This document shows, in pieces, positions 1 through 6,485 of a stretch of 9,518 nt of DNA (its first letter is position 1; every line of letters starts with the position of its first letter). A model generated the notes under the pieces. It did no database searches and was not told the origin of the DNA. It saw only the letters and a list, made by a program, of their open reading frames with translations. Position numbers and translations under genes: made by a program. Source of the stretch: DATGLW01 sp035293965 (lineage in GTDB: Bacteria; Actinomycetota; Acidimicrobiia; Acidimicrobiales; RAAP-2); the NCBI GenBank assembly GCA_035293965.1, contig DATGLW010000027.1, positions 1 to 9,518 on the forward strand, given 5' to 3'.

Positions 1-534
1 GTCCTCGTCAACAACGCCGCCACCAACCCGTACCACGGGCCTGTGCTCGGCATCGAGCGCTCGCAGGCGGAGAAGACCCTCGAGGTCAACCTCCTCGGTG
101 CCCTCGCCTGGTCGCAGGCTGCCCACCGGGCGGCCATGGCCGAGCGGGGCGGCGTGATCGTCAACGTGTCGTCGGTCGGGGCGCTCGAGCCCGAGCCCGG
201 CATCGGCTGGTACAACGTCACCAAGGCGGCCCTCGTGCACCTCACCCGCCAGCTGGCGTGGGAGCTGGCTCCGGTCGTCCGGGTCAACGCCGTGGCTCCG
301 GGGCTGGTGCGGACCCGCTTCTCGCGCCAGCTCTGGGAGGGCAAGGAGCAGGTGGTGGCGGACCGCATCCCCATGGGACGCCTCGGGCACCCCGACGACG
401 TGGCCGCCGCCGTGCTCTTCCTCGCCTCCGATGCTGCGTCGTGGATCACCGGCCAGGTCCTCGTCGTCGACGGCGGGGCCACGGTGGTGCCCTCGGGCGC
501 CGTGGCCGACGTCGGGCCTGGAGCCGGCCCCTGA
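1..534 (+). CDS. Short-chain dehydrogenase/reductase (SDR), 3' part
   Basis: This is the C-terminal 177 residues of an SDR-family NAD(P)-dependent oxidoreductase; the N-terminal Rossmann half lies off the left edge. What can be seen, numbered from the first codon of the window: the NNAA motif (the family's NNAG) at residues 4-7, VNLLGA around 30-34, the catalytic serine in NVSS (Ser58), the YxxxK pair (Tyr71, Lys75) in WYNVTKAAL, the RVNAVAPG motif that follows, and the C-terminal DDVAAAVLFLASD...ITGQVLVVDGG signature of classical FabG-like SDRs. The catalytic residues are all present, so the enzyme should be active. The substrate cannot be told from this half. The last 15 or so residues after VDGG are an Ala/Gly/Pro/Val tail. 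It is convergent with menE, 127 bp away, so it probably belongs to a different transcription unit. Confidence 0.93.
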   Translation, partial: VLVNNAATNPYHGPVLGIERSQAEKTLEVNLLGALAWSQAAHRAAMAERGGVIVNVSSVGALEPEPGIGWYNVTKAALVHLTRQLAWELAPVVRVNAVAPGLVRTRFSRQLWEGKEQVVADRIPMGRLGHPDDVAAAVLFLASDAASWITGQVLVVDGGATVVPSGAVADVGPGAGP

Positions 535-610
535 GGCGTCCTGCACGACCGCGACCTCGACCCCCCTCGCTGTCGCGGCGTGACCGAGGGCTCGCCGGTC
601 GTGGCGACGC

Positions 611-636
611 GGCCGGGCGCCCGAAGGGCTCCGGCC
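611..636. terminator. GC-rich hairpin between convergent SDR and menE, candidate bidirectional terminator
   Basis: An outer stem GGCCGG (611-616) pairs with CCGGCC (631-636). An inner stem GCCC (619-622) pairs with GGGC (626-629) around a 3-nt GAA loop; the two helices are separated only by bases 617-618 and 630. This gives about 10-11 base pairs, nearly all G-C, in the 127-bp gap between two stop codons that face each other. No run of T follows on either strand, so it is not a classical intrinsic terminator. Actinobacterial terminators often lack the U-tract. The function is inferred from position. Confidence 0.45.
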
Positions 637-661
637 ACACCTGGGCCGCCCCCGGCCCCGC

Positions 662-1819
662 CTAGGCCTGGGCGAGGTCGCGGCGGCGGAGCTTGCCCGA
701 GGGCGTACGCGGAAGGGCTGCCACGAGGACCAGCTCCTTGGGCGCCGCCCACGGCGCCTGTGACGCCGCGACCCGCTCGCGCAGCGCGCCGAGCGTGGGC
801 GGCGATGCTGGGTCCTCGGGTACCACCCAGGCCACGACGCGCTCGCCCCACTCGGGATCCGGGCGTTTCCACACGGCCACCTGTGCCACCCCGGGGACCG
901 TGGCCAGCGCCCGCTCGACCGCCGCCGGCCACACCTTCTCGCCGCCGGTCACGATGACCTCGGCCAGGCGGCCCGACACCGAGAGGGACCCGTCAGGCCC
1001 GAGGCGCCCTGCGTCGCCGGTGGGGAGCCACCCGCCGCGGCCGTCGGGCCCCGCCACCCGTGGATCGGTGCCGTCGCGGTAGCACCGAAGGAGCGTGGGG
1101 GACCGGACGAGGACCTCTCCCTCGGCGCCTCGCCCCGGCTGCCCGTCGCCGATCGCCAGCTCGACGCCGTCGAGGGGCCGACCGTCGTAGACCACACCCG
1201 AGCCGGTCTCGGTCATGCCGTAGGTGGTGACCACGTTCGGTGGCAGGTCGCCCGGCGGGGCGCTCCCGCCGAGGAGCACGGCCTCGAAGTTGCCGGCGTC
1301 GACCCTGCCCAGAGCCGTGGCGACGAGGGACACGTGGGTTGCGCCGTCGCGGGCGGCCATCGCGACCGCTCGGGGGTCGAAGCCGGCCTGCACAGTCAGG
1401 GGGGTGCCGGTGACGAGGGCCCGCGTGACCACCGACAGCCCGCCGACATGGGCCAGGGGCAGGCAGGCCAGCCACCGGTGGCGGGCCGGGTCGACCCCGA
1501 GGCGGGCACTCGTGGCGCGGGCTGACGCCGACACCGCGTCGTGGGTCAGCACGACCCCCTTGGGCTCGCCCGACGTGCCGCTCGTGGCGATGACGAGCGC
1601 GTCACCCACTTCGACCGGCAGGCCGCCGTCGAGAGGGGCCGCCTCCCCGGTCGGACCGACGATCCACGACGGGCGAAGCGCGCCGAGCAGCCTGCGGGCT
1701 GCCGGCAGCGGCAGGCGCGGGTCGAGCGGCGCCACGGCGCACCCTGCGTCCCACGCCCGCTGGAGCGCGGCGACGAACCCGTCGCCGCCTGCCATGTCGA
1801 GGGCGACGAGGTCGGGCAC
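662..1819 (-). CDS. menE: o-Succinylbenzoate-CoA ligase (MenE), AMP-forming
   Basis: A 385-aa acyl-adenylate-forming enzyme. In menaquinone synthesis MenE activates o-succinylbenzoate with ATP and then joins it to CoA in the cytoplasm. Visible ANL-superfamily motifs in order: P-loop TSGTSGEPKG (79-88), TYGMTETGSG (199-208), WLPTGDAGRLGPDG (264-277), hinge GRLAEVIVTGGEKVWP (283-298), and the C-terminal PRTPSGKL with the catalytic lysine (Lys376). The N-terminus is short compared with the roughly 450-aa enterobacterial enzyme, as is usual for actinobacterial MenE. The GTG at 1819 is preferred because a TACGCT box ends 8 nt before it and there is no Shine-Dalgarno. The ATG at 1795 (377 aa) is the alternative. 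The frame stays open upstream to 3067, but that part is antisense to menB/menA. The assignment to MenE rather than another acyl-CoA ligase rests on the length and on the menB, menA, menH and menD neighbours. Confidence 0.9.
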   Translation of the reverse strand: MPDLVALDMAGGDGFVAALQRAWDAGCAVAPLDPRLPLPAARRLLGALRPSWIVGPTGEAAPLDGGLPVEVGDALVIATSGTSGEPKGVVLTHDAVSASARATSARLGVDPARHRWLACLPLAHVGGLSVVTRALVTGTPLTVQAGFDPRAVAMAARDGATHVSLVATALGRVDAGNFEAVLLGGSAPPGDLPPNVVTTYGMTETGSGVVYDGRPLDGVELAIGDGQPGRGAEGEVLVRSPTLLRCYRDGTDPRVAGPDGRGGWLPTGDAGRLGPDGSLSVSGRLAEVIVTGGEKVWPAAVERALATVPGVAQVAVWKRPDPEWGERVVAWVVPEDPASPPTLGALRERVAASQAPWAAPKELVLVAALPRTPSGKLRRRDLAQA

Positions 1820-1826
1820 GGGCCAG

Positions 1827-1832
1827 TAGCGT
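1827..1832 (+). promoter_or_regulatory. Candidate -10 box for leaderless menB
   Basis: TAGCGT (TAnnnT pattern) on the plus strand is followed by 8 nt and the GTG of menB at 1841. It is offset by one base from the menE -10 box on the opposite strand, so the 7-bp core TAGCGTA would serve both genes. There is no Shine-Dalgarno before menB and no clear -35. The call is inferred from the spacing and the symmetry. Confidence 0.42.
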
Positions 1833-1833
1833 A
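1828..1833 (-). promoter_or_regulatory. Candidate -10 box for leaderless menE
   Basis: On the minus strand TACGCT is followed by 8 nt and then the GTG start of menE at 1819. This is the spacing expected for transcription starting at or within about 2 nt of the start codon. No Shine-Dalgarno lies between. The same box with the same spacing stands before menH. No convincing -35 hexamer is visible, which is common in high-GC actinobacteria. The box overlaps the menB box on the other strand by five bases. Confidence 0.5.
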
Positions 1834-1840
1834 GGCCGCC

Positions 1841-2749
1841 GTGACCGACACCAGCCCGCCCCGCACCGTGGTCACCGGCAGCCCCGTGGACCCCCTCGAC
1901 GAGCTGCGCCCGCTGCCCCCCCCAGCGTGGGAGCGGCGCGGCACCTTCGCCGACATCCGGTACGAGGTGGGCGAGGGCATCGCCAAGCTGACGATCTGTC
2001 GCCCCGAGGTACGCAACGCCTTCCGGCCCCAGACGCTCTTCGAGCTGAGCAGGGGGTTCGAGATGGCGCGTGACGACCCCGACGTGGGCGTGGTCGTCCT
2101 CACGGGCGAGGGGCCGGACGCGTTCTGCTCCGGCGGCGACCAGCGGATCAGGGGCGACGACGGCTACCTCGGCGACGACGACGTGGCGCGCCGTGGCATC
2201 GGGCGCCTCAACGTGCTCGACCTGCAGGTGCAGATCCGGCGGCTGCCCAAGCCCGTCGTTGCCATGGTCGCCGGCTACGCCATCGGAGGCGGCCACGTCC
2301 TCCACCTGGTGTGCGATCTCACGATCGCTGCCGACAACGCCCGCTTCGGCCAGACGGGCCCCCGCGTGGGGAGCTTCGACGGCGGCTTCGGGTCGGGGCT
2401 CCTCGCCCGGACGATCGGCGTCAAGCGGGCGAAGGAGGTTTGGTTCCTGTGCCGCCAGTACGACGCGGCCCAGGCCCTCGACTGGGGGCTGGTCAACGCG
2501 GTGGTCCCGCTGGACCGGCTGGAGGAGGAGACCGTTGCGTGGTGCCGGCGGATGCTCAGCCTCTCGCCGATCGCGCTGCGGATGCTGAAGGCCGGGTTCA
2601 ACGCGGCCGACGACGGCCTCACCGGGGTCCAGCAGCTGGCGGGCGACGCGACGATGCTCTTCTACATGACCGAGGAGGGCCAGGAGGGCCGGAACGCCTA
2701 CGTGGAGCGGCGCCGCCCGGACTTCTCCCGCTTCCCCAGGCGCCCGTGA
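1841..2749 (+). CDS. menB: 1,4-Dihydroxy-2-naphthoyl-CoA synthase (MenB)
   Basis: A 302-aa crotonase-fold enzyme that cyclises o-succinylbenzoyl-CoA to DHNA-CoA, the ring-closing step of menaquinone synthesis. The match runs along the whole length: CSGGDQ (96-101), the GY.GDD loop (108-113), RLNVLDLQ (122-129), the oxyanion-hole segment AGYAIGGGHVLH (144-155), CDLTIAADNA (158-167), QTGPRVGSFDGG (171-182), WFLCRQY (201-207), QQLAGDAT (264-271) and the C-terminal PDFSRFPR. Gly173 in QTGP is the residue type found in bicarbonate-dependent MenB such as the E. coli enzyme. A proline-rich N-terminal extension of about 35 residues precedes the fold, as in other actinobacterial MenB. The GTG start at 1841 lies 21 bp from the divergent menE start. 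The stop overlaps the GTG of menA by 4 bp, so the two genes are almost certainly co-transcribed and translationally coupled. Confidence 0.96.
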   Translation: MTDTSPPRTVVTGSPVDPLDELRPLPPPAWERRGTFADIRYEVGEGIAKLTICRPEVRNAFRPQTLFELSRGFEMARDDPDVGVVVLTGEGPDAFCSGGDQRIRGDDGYLGDDDVARRGIGRLNVLDLQVQIRRLPKPVVAMVAGYAIGGGHVLHLVCDLTIAADNARFGQTGPRVGSFDGGFGSGLLARTIGVKRAKEVWFLCRQYDAAQALDWGLVNAVVPLDRLEEETVAWCRRMLSLSPIALRMLKAGFNAADDGLTGVQQLAGDATMLFYMTEEGQEGRNAYVERRRPDFSRFPRRP

Positions 2750-3678
2750 GCGTGCGGCCCGGGCAGCCCGCGGTGGCAGCCGGGAGCGGTTCGCAGGCCG
2801 CCGGGGAATCGTCCCACCCGTGGTCCCGTTGGGTCGTCGGAGCCCGGCCCCGCACCCTGGCGGCAGCCGCGGTGCCGGTCGCCGTGGGGACGGCCGCCGG
2901 GTCGTGGCACGGTGAGCTCGTCGCGTGGCGTGCCGTGACGGCCCTCGTGGTCGCGCTCGCCGTCCAGATCGGGACCAACTACGCCAACGACGTCGCCGAC
3001 GGCGTCCGGGGGACCGACTCGGCCCGCATCGGCCCGGTCCGCCTGGTGGCGTCCGGGCTCGCCACACCCCGCGCGGTCCGGGTGGCCGCGGCCGCGTCCT
3101 TCGCCGTGGCGGCCCTGGCGGGGCTGGCGCTTGCCGCCGTCACGTCGTGGTGGCTGGTGCCGGTGGGGGCCGGCTGCTTCGCCGCCGGGTGGCTGTACAC
3201 GGGCGGCCCCAAACCCTACGGCTACCTCGGGCTCGGGGAGCTGGCGGTCTTCGCCTTCTTCGGTGTCGTGGCCACGGTGGGCGCTGCCTACGTGCAGGCA
3301 GGCAGGGTGACGGCCATCGCCGTCGTGGCTGCAGTGCCGGTCGGGTTCCTCGCGACGGCGCTCCTCGAGGCCAACAACCTGCGCGACGTGGCCGGCGACG
3401 CCGAAGCGGGGAAGCGGACGCTGGCCGTGCGCCTCGGGCGCCGGCGCGCGGGGTGGCTGTACGTGGGCTGCCTCGTGGGCACCGTGGGAGGCCTGGCCGG
3501 CCTGGCGACCTTCCGCCCGCCGGTCGCGGCGGCCCTCGTGGCCTTCCCCTTGGCTGCCCGGCCCTTGCGCCTGGTCGTGCAGGGATCCCAGGGCCCGGAG
3601 CTCCTGCCGGTGCTCGGTGCGACCAGCCGCCTCCAGCTGGTGGTGGGCGCCATCGTGACGGCGGCGATCCTCTGGTGA
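2746..3678 (+). CDS. menA: 1,4-Dihydroxy-2-naphthoate polyprenyltransferase (MenA)
   Basis: A 310-aa integral membrane UbiA-family prenyltransferase. It attaches a long polyprenyl chain to DHNA with loss of CO2, giving demethylmenaquinone at the cytoplasmic membrane. Both Mg2+/pyrophosphate-binding aspartate motifs are intact: NDVADGVRGTD (81-91) and NNLRDVAGDAEAGKRTLAVRLG (starting at 210). The MenA-typical N-terminal stretch WVVGARPRTLAAAAVPVAVG (29-48) precedes the first. Several hydrophobic segments rich in Ala, Val, Leu and Gly fit the usual eight or nine transmembrane helices. The start is the GTG at 2746, which overlaps the menB stop in the sequence GTGA and gives a normal length. The open frame reaches further upstream inside menB but has no MenA homology there. 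The next gene, menH, is convergent, with 22 bp between the stops. Confidence 0.95.
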   Translation: MSVRPGQPAVAAGSGSQAAGESSHPWSRWVVGARPRTLAAAAVPVAVGTAAGSWHGELVAWRAVTALVVALAVQIGTNYANDVADGVRGTDSARIGPVRLVASGLATPRAVRVAAAASFAVAALAGLALAAVTSWWLVPVGAGCFAAGWLYTGGPKPYGYLGLGELAVFAFFGVVATVGAAYVQAGRVTAIAVVAAVPVGFLATALLEANNLRDVAGDAEAGKRTLAVRLGRRRAGWLYVGCLVGTVGGLAGLATFRPPVAAALVAFPLAARPLRLVVQGSQGPELLPVLGATSRLQLVVGAIVTAAILW

Positions 3679-3679
3679 G

Positions 3680-3700
3680 CCCCGCGGCCCCCGCCCGGGG
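3680..3700. terminator. Hairpin between convergent menA and menH stops, candidate terminator
   Basis: CCCCG (3680-3684) pairs with CGGGG (3696-3700) around an 11-nt C/G loop, filling almost exactly the 22 bp between the menA stop and the menH stop. The stem is only five base pairs and has no T-run, so the support is mostly positional. It could end transcription from both sides or be incidental GC symmetry. Confidence 0.3.
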
Positions 3701-4525
3701 TCAGCCGGCGCCGGCGGCGCCCAGCCAGCCGCCCACCATCCGGGCCGCCACGGCCGGCTGCTCGAGGTGGGCGGCATGACCGGCCCCGGGCACGAGCGCC
3801 AGCACGCCCGCGGGGAGCGACGCCGCGAGCCTCGCCCCGAGGGCCACGAAGCGGTGGTCGGCGGCACCGGCCATCACGAGCGCGGGTGCCGCCACGCCCG
3901 ACAGGCGGCCCCAGAGCGGCTCCTGGGTGCCGGTGCCGGCCGACCGGAGGCTGGCAGCGAGCCCGGCCGCCGTGTTGCGCCGCCGCTCCCGCAGGTCAGC
4001 TGCGCCAGGGCGCAGGCCGGCGAAGAGGGGGGAGGCCAGCCAGCGCTCGAGGAACCCCTCGAGATCACCTGTCGCCTCGAGCTCTGCTGCCAGCGCGTCG
4101 TCCGCCGCCCGCCTGGCCGAGCGGGCTGCTGCGTCCTCGATCCCTCCACTGGCACCGATCACGACGAGACGCCGGAGAAGGCCGGGGTGCGCGAGCGCCA
4201 GGTGGAGCGCCACGCGACCGCCGAGGGAGTAGCCGAGGACGTCGACCGGTGCCGGCTCGGCCGCCGCCGGCTCCTCGGTCCGGAGGTGGCGGCGTGCCGC
4301 CGCGGCCACGAGGTCGGCAGTGGCCGCCAGGTCCGCCCGCACCTCGGCGGAGCCGCCGTGGCCGGGCAGGTCGACGAGGACCAGGCGGCGGCTCTCGGCC
4401 AGGCGCCGGCCGAATTCGCCCCACAGCCGCCCGGTCTGGGTGAAGCCGTGCAGCATGACGAGCGGCGGGCCCTCGGGCAGGCCGGCCAGCTCGACGTGCA
4501 GCACGCCGGTCGGCGGGATGGCCAC
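3701..4525 (-). CDS. menH: Alpha/beta hydrolase, MenH-like (SHCHC synthase)
   Basis: A 274-aa alpha/beta-hydrolase. MenH removes pyruvate from the MenD product SEPHCHC to yield SHCHC. Seen in order: LHGFTQTGRLWGEF (25-38) with the oxyanion-hole HGF, VDLPGHGGSA (51-60), the nucleophile elbow GYSLGGR with Ser100, the acid Asp223 in GAADHRF, and His250 in PGAGHAAHLEQP. The GYSLGGR elbow and the HGFTQ loop are like those of MenH rather than of general esterases. The position head-to-head with menD strongly supports the role, though a side activity or another hydrolase function cannot be excluded. The GTG at 4525 is chosen because TACGCT lies 8 nt upstream, exactly as for menE. This leaves only 5 bp to the menD start. 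The frame continues open upstream antisense to menD, which is a GC-frame artefact. Confidence 0.87.
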   Translation of the reverse strand: MAIPPTGVLHVELAGLPEGPPLVMLHGFTQTGRLWGEFGRRLAESRRLVLVDLPGHGGSAEVRADLAATADLVAAAARRHLRTEEPAAAEPAPVDVLGYSLGGRVALHLALAHPGLLRRLVVIGASGGIEDAAARSARRAADDALAAELEATGDLEGFLERWLASPLFAGLRPGAADLRERRRNTAAGLAASLRSAGTGTQEPLWGRLSGVAAPALVMAGAADHRFVALGARLAASLPAGVLALVPGAGHAAHLEQPAVAARMVGGWLGAAGAG

Positions 4526-4530
4526 GGGCG

Positions 4531-6342
4531 GTGAGCGTACCGAGCGACGGGTCACCGCAGGCCACCTTCGCTGCCACCCTGGTCGACGAGTGGGTACGGG
4601 CCGGCGTGCGCGACGCCGTCGTGTGCCCCGGCTCTCGTTCGACGCCTCTCGCCATGGCCCTGGCTGCGCGCAGCGAGCTCCGGCTGCACGTGCGCCTCGA
4701 CGAGCGCAGCGCTGGCTTCTTCGCCCTCGGCGTGGCGCTCGCCACCGGCACGGCCCCCGTGGTGTGCACGACGAGCGGCACGGCGGCGGCCGAGCTGCAC
4801 GCGGCCGTGGTCGAGGCACACCACGCGCGCGTGCCCATGCTGGTCTGCACCGCCGATCGTCCCCCCGAACTGCAGGACGTCGGCGCCCCCCAGACGATCG
4901 ACCAGCGGCGCCTCTACGGCAGCGCCGTCCGCTGGCAGGCCGATCCCGGGGTGCCCGACCTGGCCACGTGGGCCACCTGGCGCCCCCTCGCGGCGCGCGC
5001 CCTTGCCGAGGCACTCCACGGCCCGGACGGGCCCGGTCCGGTGCATCTCGACCTGGCCTTCCGCGAGCCGCTCACGGGGGAGCCCGGACCGCTCCCGCCG
5101 GGGCGCCCGGACGGCACGCCTGCCCTCGGGGTGCTCGCTGCGCCGAGAGCTCCTGTGCGCAGCGGGCTGCGCGAGGTCGCCGGCTGGCGCGGCCGCAGGG
5201 GGGTCATCGTGGCCGGCGCCCGGTGCGGACCCGCGGCCAAGGTCCTCGACCTCGGAGCGGTTCTCGGGTGGCCGGTGCTCGCCGACCCGCGCTCCGGTTG
5301 CCGGGTGGCCCGGGCAGGGGTGGTGGCGGCCGCCGACTCCTTCCTGCGGGCTCCCGAGGTGCGCCGTGCCCTCCGGCCTGAGGTGGTGCTCGTCCTCGGC
5401 GAGCCGTGGGCGTCGAGGAACGTGGGCGACCTCGTGCGCGACGCGGCGGCGGCCGGCGCCGAGGTGCTCGCGGTCGACGCGTGGTGGCGCGTGCTCGACC
5501 CCCACGGCACCGTCACGGGTCGCCACCACGCCGACCCTGCGGCATGGCTCGGCGCGGCGCTCGACCTGCTCGGCGAGGCCCCCGCGCCCGTCGACGGGTG
5601 GCTCGAAACCTGGACGGCCCTCGAGGCGACGGCGCAGCGGGCGATCGACGACGCGCTCGAGTCCGACGAGGCGGCACGTGGCGGAACGATCACCGAGCCG
5701 TCGCTCGCCCGGAGCCTTCCCGGTCTGCTGCCGCCCGGCGCTGCGCTGTTGGTGGGCTCCTCGATGCCGGTTCGCGATCTCGAGTGGTTCGGCCCGCCCC
5801 TCCCCTCGCCGCCCGCCGTCTTCGCCAACCGCGGCGCCAACGGCATCGACGGGCTGGTGTCGACGGCCCTCGGGCTGGCCGCCGGGCGCACGGGCCCTGT
5901 GGTCGCCCTCCTCGGAGACCTGGCCTTCCTCCACGACGTGTCGGGCCTGGTGGCGCTCGGGCCCGCGCCGGCCACGCCCTGCGCGTTGGTGGTCGTGGAC
6001 AACGGCGGCGGCGGCATCTTCTCCCTGCTGCCCCAGGCGGCCGAGATCGACCCGCGCCGCTTCGAGCTCCTCTTCGGGACACCGCCGGTCACCGACGTCG
6101 GGCAGGTCGCCAGCGGCTTCGGGCTCCCCGTTCGGCCAGTTCGCACGCTCGGCGAACTGGCCGGCGCACTGGGCGCGGCCCTCGAGGCAGCGGGCCCATC
6201 GGTGATCAGGGCGTCGGTGCCGAGCCGGGCTGCCAATGCCGCCCTGCACGAGCAGGTCCACGCGGCCGTGGCCGCCGCCGTGGCCCCACTCGTCGCCGAG
6301 TCGCCGGCGGTGCCGCCCCGGCCGGAGCGGGCCGAGGGGTAG
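4531..6342 (+). CDS. menD: SEPHCHC synthase (MenD), thiamine diphosphate-dependent
   Basis: A 603-aa ThDP enzyme that decarboxylates 2-oxoglutarate and adds the resulting succinyl-semialdehyde unit to isochorismate. This is the first committed step of classical menaquinone synthesis. The N-terminal PYR domain shows VCPGSRSTPLA (31-41), the catalytic glutamate Glu58 in RLDERSAGFFALG, TSGTAAAELHAAVVEAHH (81-98) and TADRPPELQDVGAPQTIDQ (107-125). The central domain is recognisable but diverged. The C-terminal PP domain has SSMPVRDLEWF (410-420), NRGANGIDGLVSTALG (433-448), and the Mg-ThDP motif split between GDLAFLHDVSGL (462-473) and NGGGGIFS (491-498). The length is typical. The GTG at 4531 is the only start that keeps the conserved N-terminus. 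No TAnnnT box or good Shine-Dalgarno precedes it, so its promoter probably lies within menH. Its last six codons and stop form part of a tandem duplication. Confidence 0.96.
   Translation: MSVPSDGSPQATFAATLVDEWVRAGVRDAVVCPGSRSTPLAMALAARSELRLHVRLDERSAGFFALGVALATGTAPVVCTTSGTAAAELHAAVVEAHHARVPMLVCTADRPPELQDVGAPQTIDQRRLYGSAVRWQADPGVPDLATWATWRPLAARALAEALHGPDGPGPVHLDLAFREPLTGEPGPLPPGRPDGTPALGVLAAPRAPVRSGLREVAGWRGRRGVIVAGARCGPAAKVLDLGAVLGWPVLADPRSGCRVARAGVVAAADSFLRAPEVRRALRPEVVLVLGEPWASRNVGDLVRDAAAAGAEVLAVDAWWRVLDPHGTVTGRHHADPAAWLGAALDLLGEAPAPVDGWLETWTALEATAQRAIDDALESDEAARGGTITEPSLARSLPGLLPPGAALLVGSSMPVRDLEWFGPPLPSPPAVFANRGANGIDGLVSTALGLAAGRTGPVVALLGDLAFLHDVSGLVALGPAPATPCALVVVDNGGGGIFSLLPQAAEIDPRRFELLFGTPPVTDVGQVASGFGLPVRPVRTLGELAGALGAALEAAGPSVIRASVPSRAANAALHEQVHAAVAAAVAPLVAESPAVPPRPERAEG
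4534..4539 (-). promoter_or_regulatory. Candidate -10 box for leaderless menH, inside menD codons 2-3
   Basis: On the minus strand TACGCT is followed by 8 nt and the GTG of menH at 4525; the last four of those eight are GCCC, as in front of menE. The box lies inside the second and third codons of menD. No Shine-Dalgarno and no clear -35 are seen. The repetition of hexamer, spacing and GCCC before two genes of one pathway is the main support. Confidence 0.5.
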
Positions 6343-6407
6343 CCGCCCGGCGGTGCGGCCCGAGCCGGCACGGACCGAGCGGTAGCTGCCCGGCGGTGCG
6401 GCCCGAG
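6322..6407 (+). repeat. 43-bp tandem duplication spanning the menD stop
   Basis: Copy 1 (6322-6364) and copy 2 (6365-6407) are adjacent and agree at 38 of 43 positions by direct comparison. Copy 1 begins exactly at menD codon 598 and includes the last six codons and the TAG stop. Copy 2 carries a diverged version, including another TAG, in a different frame. Each copy contains GCCGC...GCGGC-type inverted repeats (for example 6342-6346 with 6355-6359) that could form a small hairpin, so the array might add to termination after menD. That role is speculative. Confidence 0.75.
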
Positions 6408-6426
6408 CGTGCCCGGGCCGCGACCG

Positions 6427-6443
6427 CTCGCGCACGCGTGCCG
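6427..6443. repeat. Palindromic repeat, copy 1, upstream of tyrS
   Basis: This 17-bp element is repeated at 6486-6502 with one mismatch (C6431 versus G6490). Its core GCACGCGTGC (6432-6441) is a perfect 10-bp palindrome. The 5' part CTCGCGC (6427-6433) can also pair with GCGCGAG at 6450-6456, giving a 7-bp stem with a 16-nt loop. Possible roles are an operator half of a two-site array, a structured RNA element or a terminator stem after menD. The sequence does not decide between them. Confidence 0.4.
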
Positions 6444-6485
6444 GCGGGCGCGCGAGGGCCAGGTCAGGCGCGATGCCCGCGCCCC

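Noticed and set aside
2311..2745. In-frame upstream extension of menA inside menB
   Set aside because: The residues are Arg/Gly/Pro-rich out-of-frame readings of menB, while the GTGA overlap at 2746 gives a normal MenA length.
1820..3067. Minus-strand open frame extending menE upstream to about 801 aa
   Set aside because: The extra part is antisense to the well-supported menB and menA and has Arg/Pro-rich content with no MenE homology; open antisense frames are common at this GC content.
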